The position numbers were made by a program, and so were the translations under genes. Source: Lepisosteus oculatus (lineage: Eukaryota; Chordata; Actinopteri; Semionotiformes; Lepisosteidae). Taken from it: a stretch of DNA of 64,000 nt. The stretch lies in contig NC_090699.1 of NCBI RefSeq assembly GCF_040954835.1, positions 16,361,817 through 16,425,816 of the forward strand, in the 5' to 3' direction. This document shows positions 55,725 to 64,000 of this stretch, piece by piece (the stretch's first letter is position 1; every line of letters begins with the position of its first letter). Under the pieces are notes generated by a model that was not told the origin of the DNA, made no database searches, and saw only the letters and a list, made by a program, of their open reading frames with translations.

Positions 55725-56120
55725 AATCAGTGGTGGCAGTGGCCATCTTCTACGCTGTTGTGTGCTGGGGCAGCAGCATCATGACAAGAGATGTAAATAG
55801 ACTCAATAAACTCATCAAGAAGGCTGGCACTGTGCTGGGGATGAGCCTTGACCCCCTGGCGGTGGTGGCTGAGAGGAGAATGCTGACCAGGCTGTCAGGG
55901 TGTGTAACACTGCCCTAGGCTCGGACTGTTAGCCCTTCATCTGCTCGTCTATGGACAGCATGTTGCACTAATGTACTTTTTGGACATTTTTGGCATTATA
56001 CTGTGGTACTTTCAATCTGTATACACCTATGCACATACGCACATGCAGATTTTGCACATATTTTATTGTTTTACAGTGACTATTAGCATATAAGAGGCTT
56101 ACCTTTAGAAATGTATGAAG
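55725..56120 (+). mobile_element. LINE 3' end with reverse-transcriptase C-terminal fragment
   Basis: The open frame VAVAIFYAVVCWGSSIMTRD, then VNRLNKLIKKAGTVLGMSLD and AERRMLTRLSG, matches the C-terminal region of fish L2/Rex-type LINE ORF2 (VVCWG...LNKLIKKAGSVLG). A stop follows at 55918, then 3' UTR-like DNA (tggacagcatgttgcactaa). It is 5'-truncated. Confidence 0.75.
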
Positions 56121-56124
56121 TGCA

Positions 56125-56182
56125 TTAGGGTTAGGGTAGGAGAGTTAGGGTTAGAAGAAGATTAGGTTAGGGTTAGAAGGGT
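56125..56182 (+). repeat. Short telomere-like TTAGGG tract
   Basis: attagggttagggta, gttagggttag and ggttagggttag blocks are interrupted by aggaga and aagaagatta. It lies directly after the LINE 3' end. Confidence 0.75.
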
Positions 56183-56294
56183 TTGAAAAGAGTGCTTCTT
56201 TGTACCAGTCAACAGAAAAATACACCCCTCAGCTCCCAACTCCCTGCCAATGTGTTAATGAAAGGCCTCCAAATTGCACAATGGGCTATTAATT

Positions 56295-56455
56295 CGTTCT
56301 CTTCGCCCAGGGGGAGGTGGGAGTGTGGAACGAGCTGCCCAGCCATATTACTGAAGCCACTATCCTGACTTCTCTCAGGAATGAGTCCTCAGATCAATGA
56401 CCTACTAACTACCACACGAGCTGAATGGGCCCAACGGCCTGCTCTCTCCCGTGAC
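56295..56455 (+). repeat. GTGGAACAAGCTGCC-core repeat
   Basis: It reads gggaggtgggagtgtggaac, gagctgcccagccatattac and acttctctcaggaatgagtc, ending ctaccacacgagctgaatgg and gcccaacggcctgctctctc. The end has the familiar form of a 3' terminus of this family. Confidence 0.7.
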
Positions 56456-56488
56456 CCGTCCTATGTTCCTGAGGGAGGCTGGGACCAC

Positions 56489-58324
56489 TCACCCGTGGGG
56501 CCCGGCACCAGAGGGCCCGGCCGCGCCGCCGTCTGGCCTCCTCTTGGCGTGAACCTGCTGGTGCACCTTGAGGTGCGCCGACTGGTTGAAGCTCTTCCCG
56601 CACTGGGCGCAGCTGAAGGGCCGCTCCCCGGTGTGGATGCGCTGGTGCCGCTTCAGCTTGGCCAGCTCGTAGAAGGTGGTGCCGCAGTGGGCGCAGCAGA
56701 AGGGCCGCTCGCCCGTGTGGTTGCTCTGGTGCTTCTGCAGGCCGCCGGAGGTGATGAAGCTCTTGCCGCAGCGGTCGCAGCCAAAGGGCCGCTCGCCCGT
56801 GTGGATGCGCTGGTGCACCTTCAGCCCCCCCGACTTGGTGAAGCCCCTGCCGCAGCGGTCGCAGCGGTAGGGCCGCTCGCCCGTGTGGATGCGCTGGTGC
56901 TCGCGCAGCTGCGTCTTGACCCGGAAGCTCTTGTCGCAGGAACCGCAGCGGTAGGGCCGCTCGCCCGTGTGGATCAGCTGGTGGTTCTTCAGGCTCTTGG
57001 AGAGGCTGTAGCTCTTCCCGCACTGGGCGCAGCAGTAGGGCTTCTCCCCGGTGTGGGCGCGCCGGTGCGACTTCAGGCTCTCCGAGCTGGTGAAGCGCTT
57101 GGCGCACTGCTCGCAGCCGTAGGGCTTCTCCCCCGTGTGCGTGCGGCCGTGCGTCTTGAGCTCGGCCGCCAGGTGGAAGCGCTTCCCGCACTGCGGGCAG
57201 AGGAAGGGCCGCGCGCCCGTGTGCACGTGCTCGTGCTGCTTCAGGTGCCCCGCCTGGCTGAAGCTCTTGCCGCAGCGCGGGCAGCAGTAGGGCCTCTCGC
57301 CCGTGTGGACGCGCCGGTGCTTCTGCAGGACCCCCACCTGCCGGAAGCTCTTCCCGCACTGCGAGCAGGAGTACGGCCGCTCGCCCGTGTGGATGCGCTG
57401 GTGCGTTTTGAGGGCGACTAAGACGCTGAAGCTCTTCCCGCACTGGGAGCAGCAGAACGGTTTCTCTCCCGTGTGAAAGCGCTGGTGGGTTTTCAGGTTC
57501 CCCAGCTGGCTGAAGCTCTTCCCGCACTGGGAGCAGCTGAAGGGCTTCTCTCCCGTGTGGATGCGCTGGTGTGTCTTCAGGTTTCCCAGGTTGCTGAAGG
57601 TCTTCCCGCACTGGGGACAGCGGTGGCAGTCCGCAGGGTCTCCGGGGGTCTCCACTGTGCTGGTGCTCACAGACAGTGTTGAGGGGGAGGGTGTGCTGGA
57701 GGGTTCAGGGCTCCGACTCCCTGCACTGAGCCCCTCTCCTGGGCCCACAGACTCGGGTTCTAATTTCACGGGTCTTCCCGTAACAGACCGAGGTTCTGTT
57801 TTAACGGCTCCTTCTGTAATGGAATCGGGTTCTAACTTAAACTGTGTGTCTGGGATCAAGTGGGGTTCTGATGTAATGGGGACCTCTGTAAAAGATGTGG
57901 GTTCTGATTTGATGGGGACCTCTGAAACAGGCATGGGCTCTAATTTAATGGGTGTCTCTGTAACAGACTCAGTCCTGGGCGCCTTGGGCCTGCCAGTAGG
58001 CTGCTGGGCCCCTGAACCAGCCGTGCCCATGTGCTCCAGACAACGTAGCTCGGTGTTGTGGACGGGCTGCAGGCTGTCCTGATCTGGCTTCATGCAGTCC
58101 TGTTCTTCAGGCTCTGTTTTGATCATTTTGCTCACTTGAGCGTTTTCAAAGCTCTGAGCCATAGTGCCAGGGACCTGTGTATTGGAACGGGAATGATCTC
58201 CAGAGTGGATGGAGTCCAAGTCAGTGTCGTTTTTGACACAGCAGGGCATGAGGGCTGACGTTCCTGCCTCAGACCCCGGCGTGGGGAGTCCCTGTGGGAC
58301 GCCCTCCGTGTCCGTCTCTGCCAT
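56489..58324 (-). CDS. C2H2 zinc-finger protein C, 13 fingers
   Basis: A 611-residue single coding exon starting [20 protein letters not shown]. Residues about 120-193 form a 12-residue repeat, six units, each with a Lys-x-Glu-Pro-type motif (IKLEP, IKSEP, ITSEP, FKLEP, VKTEP, VKLEP). Another IKTEPEE lies at residues 68-74. The shared hinge [19 protein letters not shown] precedes 13 C2H2 fingers from about residue 233. Finger 12 reads HCGTTF and finger 10 reads RCGRGF, otherwise CGKSF/RF. The tail is HAKRRPDGGAAGPSGAGPHG. No KRAB, SCAN or BTB domain was seen. It is a predicted nuclear regulator, possibly SUMO-modified by inference. Confidence 0.93.
   Translation of the reverse strand: MAETDTEGVPQGLPTPGSEAGTSALMPCCVKNDTDLDSIHSGDHSRSNTQVPGTMAQSFENAQVSKMIKTEPEEQDCMKPDQDSLQPVHNTELRCLEHMGTAGSGAQQPTGRPKAPRTESVTETPIKLEPMPVSEVPIKSEPTSFTEVPITSEPHLIPDTQFKLEPDSITEGAVKTEPRSVTGRPVKLEPESVGPGEGLSAGSRSPEPSSTPSPSTLSVSTSTVETPGDPADCHRCPQCGKTFSNLGNLKTHQRIHTGEKPFSCSQCGKSFSQLGNLKTHQRFHTGEKPFCCSQCGKSFSVLVALKTHQRIHTGERPYSCSQCGKSFRQVGVLQKHRRVHTGERPYCCPRCGKSFSQAGHLKQHEHVHTGARPFLCPQCGKRFHLAAELKTHGRTHTGEKPYGCEQCAKRFTSSESLKSHRRAHTGEKPYCCAQCGKSYSLSKSLKNHQLIHTGERPYRCGSCDKSFRVKTQLREHQRIHTGERPYRCDRCGRGFTKSGGLKVHQRIHTGERPFGCDRCGKSFITSGGLQKHQSNHTGERPFCCAHCGTTFYELAKLKRHQRIHTGERPFSCAQCGKSFNQSAHLKVHQQVHAKRRPDGGAAGPSGAGPHG
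57748..57967 (-). repeat. In-frame 36-bp coding repeat (SUMO-acceptor-like motifs)
   Basis: Six 12-codon units in zinc-finger gene C. Five keep hydrophobic-Lys-x-Glu, the consensus for SUMO attachment. The third unit has Thr in place of Lys (ITSEP) and would lose the site. The units have diverged, so the array is not a very recent expansion. Confidence 0.8.
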
Positions 58325-58471
58325 GTGGACAGACTCCAGTCCCCCGAGCTCCTCCAGTCGCTGTGGGCTCTGGGTCCTGCCTCAGACTGGAGCCCCACTC
58401 CTGCCCCCAGAGCTGCTGCTCAGTGGGAGCCCTTTCCCCAGTGTCAGGGAGAGCGCCGGCCTCTCCAGCTC
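58325..58471 (-). other. Conserved 147-nt leader of zinc-finger gene C
   Basis: It runs from acceptor TTGTTCCCCAG to the ATG, in frame, reading ELERPALSLTLGKGLPLSSS and GAPV-TGA, then [18 protein letters not shown] to the start. Same length and stop codon position as genes A and B. Confidence 0.8.
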
Positions 58472-59319
58472 CTGGGGAACAAGCAGACAGCAGAACGAGC
58501 CTGTGAGCAGCAGCTCTGAGAACAGTACAGTAGACATGAGTATTTGAAGCACATAAAAACCCAACTCGAATAAAGACACAGCAGAACCACATGTTCTTTC
58601 ACAGTCTGTCCCAATGTGGTGCTACAACATACGTCCCTAAATGGTTTAATATCCAAACCACTTTTCTTGTGGTCCATGGTACTGGAATTGTTTTAATTTC
58701 ATTACCTTCCCTGCTGTGTTGCACCACCTGCGGGAGGAGGGTCCCCAGCGCTGGCCCTGGAGAGCCCCAGTCCTGTGACGGTCTTTAAAAGCCTCTCACA
58801 GGAAATCACCTATCGCCAACGATTGAGCTCCTGGACAATGGTGAAACCCTGAAAGGAGGGCAAGGCTGTTGCTGTCCGAACCACCACAAAATGACAGATC
58901 ACCATCCATCTTCTGGGCGCTTTATCCAGTACTGGGCCGACGGGAAGCCGGAGCCTAACTCTCACCAGGGCCAATCAACGTCCACTGCACCACTGCGCCA
59001 CTCAATGACAAGGACAGATCGCCCGCTTTCAATTCTCAAGATGGAGGTCTTTAAAAATGGACATTTTCCAGACAAAACCGGGGCAGCTGTAAAACCCCAA
59101 CACTTTGAAATAATGTGTGTGTGTGGCTGGCCAACAGGAGGAACGTACTTTCACTGACCCGCCACTAGAGGGCGCAGGCGCCGAGTCCATAGTGTGTGCA
59201 GCGATTCACATGTGATGTATTAATTGATTCATTACAATGGGCAGAGTCACATTCCCACATTCTCACAATGGGCTTCATTTAGTTTGGTTTTTAGAGGAGT
59301 AATTCTGTATAAGAACTTT
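58472..59319. other. Upstream intronic or intergenic DNA of zinc-finger gene C
   Basis: It holds an inverted SINE fragment at 58900-59010 (caccatccatcttctgggcg, ctttatccagtactgggccg). No first-exon donor was confidently placed here. Confidence 0.4.
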
Positions 59320-59575
59320 GTGGGTGGTATGGTGTTCAGGGCTGCTATCTGCAGGGAGCTTGTGTATTCTTGTGCTTGTGTGGGTTTCGACCGATAATCC
59401 AAAGACATGCTGGGAGGTAAATTGGTTTCTGGGGATATTGGCAGTAGGAGTAAGCGTGTGTCCGTGTCTGCCCCACGAAGGAAATGAACCCTGCCTTGTG
59501 CCTGCTGCCTGCTGGGATAGACTCCGGCTCCTCCGCCAGCCTGTTCTGGATAAGGCGGTTAGAAAACCGACGGGT
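59320..59575 (+). repeat. tRNA-derived SINE
   Basis: It contains ccaaagacatgctgggaggt, aaattggtttctggggatat, ccctgccttgtgcctgctgc, ctgggatagactccggctcc and ctggataaggcggttagaaa. Confidence 0.8.
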
Positions 59576-59989
59576 GAGTTTTCGATCATGCCAAACTCCC
59601 GGCTTCTCCCATCTAAATCTGTAGGCACGTCTCTGCTCTGCCTTGTTTTTCACGCAGTAAAACACGACCCTTAACGCAGGTCTGCAAACCAAGCAAATTT
59701 AACGCACGAGTTTCATTGACGGGGCAATCATTTCTCTCAGGCACCTCCTAATTAGGAAGGGCACCTGCTCTGATAACCCCAAAGGTCGGCATAGGAAGTT
59801 GAATCGTTCCGACTCGCGGAAGATAAACACCGTTTTAAAGGGAGACCTGAAGATAACAGCTTTTTTAACGTATTGATCATTCAGAAAGTGCTGTCATGCC
59901 CTGTGCTAGGAGTCTGCAGCGTACCGGATGTAATGCAGCCTTGCGGACGGGGTCTTTACAAGAGGAACCATTTACCTAGAGCAAGCCCA

Positions 59990-60480
59990 CTCTCACACCT
60001 CAGCCTACTAAACCCAGTCCCGGCGACGCGCGCGCCGCCATCGCGGTCACAGTCCCGGGCTCGCTCTCGCCGGCACGCGCTACAGCTGTCGGCGTCTCGG
60101 GCCGGACCGCGGAGGGGGCGGGACGGGTAGGGCTGTCATCAGGCATCGCCGTGCGCGGCCCTCCGGTGCGGCTTGTGGCGTCTGGCCAGCGGACCCGACA
60201 ACATGGCTGGGCAGTTCGCGCAGGACACCCACCTCCCCCTGCTTTGTTAAAGGAGCAGCGGCAGATTACGGTTCCCTCTTACGGCCCATGGAGCCCAGAC
60301 GTGCAGTCGGGGTGCTGTAGGACCCCCGTCGGCCCCGCTAGCACGCAGGGGGACCCGAGGCGTAGCCGCAGGCTGGAGGGACAGGCGGCGGCGCCCTGTT
60401 CGCTCTCGGTCGCTTCCAGGTGCGCCCAGCTCGGCTCTCCCGTGTGACGTCACGGCCTTGGCGACTGTTGCTAGGGGTCC
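59990..60480 (-). promoter_or_regulatory. CpG island, candidate promoter of zinc-finger gene C
   Basis: Dense CpG (gcgacgcgcgcgccgccatc, cgcgctacagctgtcggcgt) with a perfect TGACGTCA at 60445-60452. Assignment to gene C on the minus strand is by position only. A divergent plus-strand gene beyond the window cannot be excluded. Confidence 0.45.
60445..60452. promoter_or_regulatory. CRE/ATF palindrome TGACGTCA
   Basis: A perfect palindrome within the CpG island upstream of zinc-finger gene C, in the context gtgTGACGTCAcgg. Confidence 0.45.
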
Positions 60481-61175
60481 TGCGATACTGTCTGCGGCCT
60501 GCAAAGCCGTTTGGATGCATTTAAATTAAAATATCACAGTAAGGCACGACTGAAGTGCTTTAGATATCACATTATTGGGGTGCGGGAGCTGCTTACAAGG
60601 TCCACAAGTCAGACAGGGAAAGATTTCCGGACACCATTCTCGGTGTTTTCACGATTTAATCTTTATAAATTAAAGGAGTGCTTTTAATTTGCTTATACTC
60701 ACACACAGAACGCAATTTTAAAATTTTGGAAAAAGAAGAGTTTGAGTGAAGTGCTTCCAGCCTCATTAGAGAAGTTAAAAAAGAGAACCTCAGGCACTGC
60801 GATTCAATTGCCTCGATTTAATACATGATATACCCAATAGTCCACTGGCCAACAATTAGCAAAGCAGGAGTCTCCAGACCCCTTTGTGGAAAACCTCAGT
60901 CCATCATAAGGAAACTTAATCAACGCAATACCTTCTAAAGGCCTGGATCAAATTAAACATTTGTGTTGATGTATTACCCAAGTAATTTAGAAACATTTCC
61001 AAATATTATAATTCCAGTATGTTGATGCTCTCTTTCCTCTCTCTCAGGATCTTTAACACAGGCCTTTGCCAAATAAATAAAAAAAGAGACCACATTTACA
61101 GTACAACAGTTCTTCTGAAGATACCAGAGTCACCGCTCAGGCCATAGTAATGCGTGGGATTTTAAATAATCAACA
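60481..61175. other. AT-rich intergenic DNA
   Basis: No gene or repeat was recognised between the CpG island and the repeat at 61180. Confidence 0.45.
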
Positions 61176-61179
61176 ACGT

Positions 61180-61375
61180 CTAGTAGGAGGGTGGTGGGAG
61201 TGGGGAACAAGCTGCCCAGCCACGTTGTTGAAGCCATGACTTCTTTCAAGAATCAGCTGGATGAGCTCCTCCAATCAGGACAGAAGACTCTGCTTTACAC
61301 AAAGGGGAGTGGGAGTGTGGAACAAGCTAAATGATGAATGAATAAACTACTAGCTACCTCCTCTTGTTTGTGGCT
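61180..61375 (+). repeat. GTGGAACAAGCTGCC-core repeat, with partial second copy
   Basis: It reads agggtggtgggagtggggaa, caagctgcccagccacgttg, ttctttcaagaatcagctgg and gagctcctccaatcaggaca, followed by a second aaaggggagtgggagtgtgg. It ends ctagctacctcctcttgttt. Confidence 0.75.
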
Positions 61376-61559
61376 GAATTCTGACAAAGACATTTAATGT
61401 TGGATCATTTTGATCGATAAATGAATGAAAAAGTATATCCTTTTGTGTGTCATTTGTTTTATTGGGTTCTCTTTATCTATTTTTATGACTTGGATGAAGA
61501 TCTGATCACATTTCAGGTCACATTTATGCAGAAATTCAGAAAATTCTGAAGGGTTCACA

Positions 61560-61750
61560 AACTTTCTGGCACCACTGTATCTGGCTGATGCCTTTATCCA
61601 TAATGGCTGACAGTGACACAGCTGGGCACCTTACTAAAGCAATCTGAGTGATGGAGCTGACTCGCAGGGACCCCAGCAGAGTCTGTCCTGAGATTTGAAC
61701 CCACACACTTCCAGCTCCGAGCCGAGAGGCCTGGCCACTGCTGAGGGGCA
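61560..61750 (-). repeat. tRNA-like SINE, inverted
   Basis: The plus strand carries tatctggctgatgcctttat and a tRNA-like B box in reverse (tgagatttgaacccacacac). It resembles the second SINE family at 9770-9910 in layout, though less clearly. Confidence 0.5.
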
Positions 61751-63140
61751 GCTCTCAGGATGCTGGTGTGGAAACAGAAGTCCATCACACCAGTCCAAAG
61801 ACCTTCATACTGTCCAGCTGCCAGAACACGGGATATCCAGAAACATCTGTAACTCACAGACTCTTTGATTTTTACCTGGCTTATATCTGTGAATCTAAAG
61901 AGGCAACTTCTGTAACTAATAGTCAGTGGTAGGAAGCCATCACCACAGCAACCAGGAACTGCAGGAGGTGAGGATTTATACACAGAAGCTTCGTAATTAA
62001 ATATCATGTGTTAATGCTACTTAAGGGCAGGAATATTGATTAATACTGATAAACTAACAAAAATGTACCTGTATGTGCAAAAACTCTATTTTCCTGCTTA
62101 TGAATACCATTATTGTTGCAAGCAGAAGTTCTTCAAGAGGTAGAATTAATTACGTTGTGTGAAAGGAGAGTTAGACGGACCAGGCAGATTCCAGGGCTGG
62201 GGGAGAGGTTAGGAGAGAAGGGAGAACTGATCACTTTGAAGTTGAAAACAGTTCTGTAAATGGAAAAGAAACCAAGGTTGCGGTAGCACCAGCCGGAACT
62301 GGTTCTGAGCTGAGAGAATCCAGCAGGAGAAAAGCAAGGCCCCAGCTCACACCTCTGTCCAGCCAGAGAAGACAAAAGCAGGGTCCTGAGAGAGAGAGGG
62401 GGAGAGGCCTCTCAAGCTGGATCTCCCATGTGCATGCAAATAAAGACCCTCTGCTCCAGCTGGGGCTTTGTTGTCCACTGAGAGATTTTATACAAGGACA
62501 TTTTCTCCCACAGAATCATCCAACATCGATGAGCGATACAAGAGAGTCGAAAAGAGCCGATCGCCTCACCTCCTGGCGCTGGCCTGGCAGAGAAGACTCA
62601 GCCTTGTGAATCACCCCCCGGGCTCCCCCAGGACAAGACAGAGCCCAGCCCAGATCCAGACCCCGCCGTGTCTGTACAGGGTACGACTCGACTCCAGCTC
62701 CCCCCTTGGCTAACAAAGAGGCAGACCTCGCCTCCAGGGGGGGGGCTGCATGCCGCGGCCGAATTTACCTAAGCAAATCGCCGCCTATCCTTCCGGCAAC
62801 CTGCCTGCGCTGCACGGGCTCAGAGCCGAGAGCTACAACAGCAGCCGCCTGCTCAGGGAGGGAGAGGAGAAACTTCAATTCCCCTGACCATGTCCCAAGG
62901 TTAGTGTGCGCTTTCTTTCCAAAATTGTAATACTAACACACTAGCGTGACGGGAGAAGTAACTATGAGAGGCATGATGATTTTAAGCGATACGGAATAAC
63001 TAAGGTTGCACAATTGTTTCTGGAATGTGTCCCCACTGTGTCCGAGTATGAGATGTTGGCCACATACAGATAAAGAGCTATTTCACCTGTTCTGCGATAT
63101 TTACACAACAGCAGAGTTACAGGTATTTCCGGCTGGGGTT
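61751..63140. other. Intergenic DNA
   Basis: It includes a purine-rich stretch at 62150-62410 and moderately GC-rich DNA at 62540-62900. The open frames there show no domain and I could not tie them to splice sites with confidence. Confidence 0.4.
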
Positions 63141-63144
63141 TTTA

Positions 63145-63350
63145 TATGTGGGCAGTATGGTGGCGCAGTGGTTAATGTTGCAGGGCCTCGGGTTCAATTG
63201 CTGGGGTGCTCTCTGCGTGGAGTTTGTATGTTCAGTCCAGGTGCTCAGGTTTCCTCCCGCGGTCCCAAGGCACACTGGTGGATGACCGGGGAAAACCGGC
63301 CCTGGTGCGAGTGTGTGTCTCTGTGTGTTTGCGTGGTGTCCTTGTAAGTA
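63145..63350 (+). repeat. tRNA-derived SINE
   Basis: The head gggcagtatggtggcgcagt is followed by ggttaatgttgcagggcctc, ggttcaattgctggggtgct and ggagtttgtatgttcagtcc, then gccctggtgcgagtgtgtgt. Confidence 0.82.
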
Positions 63351-63514
63351 ATAGGATATAATGGAGGAAAACATCATACCAGCCGAAAACTGCGAGCGAA
63401 TAAGCAGCGAAATGAGAGTCCCTCTGCTGGATTTGCCTAAACAAATGACTGTTGTTCCTCCAGCCAGCCCTCGGCCAGACCTCATCCTGTTAGAGTTTCC
63501 CTATCAGAACACGC

Positions 63515-63690
63515 AGACATGGAGCCACTCAGAGGTGCAACTTCACTTGGGCAGCATGTCTTCAGGCCCCAGAATGAAGGAAATGCACCCGGTGGACATG
63601 CAGACTCCCCACAGAAGGTGCCCAGGGATCCGGGGGCTGTGAGGCAGCAGCGATCGCTGCCCCGGCCCCCACTGTGCCCACCACTGTCAA
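63515..63690 (-). repeat. tRNA-derived SINE fragment, inverted
   Basis: The plus strand includes ggacatgcagactccccaca and ggctgtgaggcagcagcgat cgctgcc, the reverse of the tRNA-like head and body. It is truncated and flanked by unrecognised DNA to the window end. Confidence 0.55.
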
Positions 63691-64000
63691 ATCCCTGTTG
63701 TGCCATGCCCTTAGATGGAGACTGGGGCACGACAATGAATAGTGACCGATCTAGACTCAGCGGAGGAGATTAATAGGTTTATTGGGCTTAATTAGGAGGG
63801 TGTTTAGGAGATGTGGGGGCGGAAGAGCTCTGGGAGGGTCCTGGGAAAAAGACCTGAAAAGGGCACGTGAGACGTGCCTAGGCTGACTCAATGACTGAGC
63901 CCTGAGGCATGCATCAGGGCTTAAATAGTCTGTGAGGTTCCCCTAATGAGGTAGAAAGGCCCAGCCTGATCTCATTTGAGATGGCCCTGACGAGCTACTT
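63691..64000. other. Intergenic DNA to window end
   Basis: Nothing recognised. The sequence is moderately GC-rich with no domain-bearing frame. Confidence 0.4.

Noticed and set aside
56381-57421. 346-codon plus-strand open frame over zinc-finger gene C, and the 400-codon frame at 57611-56409
   Set aside because: Both are shadows of the finger repeats in other frames. The true frame carries 13 C2H2 fingers.
63361-63642. Open frame beginning MEENIIPAENCERISS near the right end
   Set aside because: It runs into an inverted SINE and lacks splice sites or a domain. An exon of an unseen gene cannot be fully excluded.

Overview
This window looks like vertebrate nuclear DNA, most likely from a ray-finned fish and perhaps a non-teleost such as a gar or bowfin. 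That species guess is inference; no species marker was read. The evidence is long introns with GT/AG junctions, CpG-rich promoters, C2H2 zinc-finger genes with one coding exon, butyrophilin-like Ig plus B30.2 genes, and many SINEs, including tRNA-derived copies and copies with a 5S rRNA-derived head.

The left 36 kb is a head-to-tail array of three butyrophilin-like (BTN-like) genes, all on the minus strand. Gene 1 is 10539 to 1750, gene 2 is 24728 to 13952 and gene 3 is 35717 to 27966. Each has a signal-peptide exon, a 348-bp IgV exon, a 282-bp IgC-like exon, a 108-bp transmembrane exon, several very short cytoplasmic linker exons and a terminal PRY-SPRY (B30.2) exon. Every internal junction is phase 1 and all three assembled frames stay open, predicting about 508, 485 and 464 residues. 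Genes 2 and 3 are a recent segmental duplication about 11 kb apart that includes their CpG-rich upstream regions. Gene 1 is older and more diverged, and the linker exons differ most between copies.

The right 28 kb holds three C2H2 zinc-finger genes: A (minus, 42995 to 41337, 12 fingers), B (plus, 48032 to 49456, 10 fingers) and C (minus, 58324 to 56489, 13 fingers). They share an N-terminal block starting MAETD, several Lys-containing acidic motifs of the SUMO-acceptor type, and a 147-nt leader between a splice acceptor and the start codon. That leader is in frame with the protein but carries one TGA at the same codon in all three genes.

Intergenic DNA and introns are full of repeats: a tRNA-derived SINE with a conserved body, a second tRNA-like SINE, a 5S rRNA-derived SINE, LINE 3' ends, an unclassified repeat with a GTGGAACAAGCTGCC core, three related minisatellites beside a 27-bp exon, a 93-bp minisatellite, a 34-bp minisatellite inside a SINE, a 188-bp hairpin, a short telomere-like tract and a possible solo LTR. 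Nothing suggests a prokaryotic or viral gene system. The less expected signals are the exon-linked minisatellites and the conserved, stop-containing leader of the zinc-finger genes.
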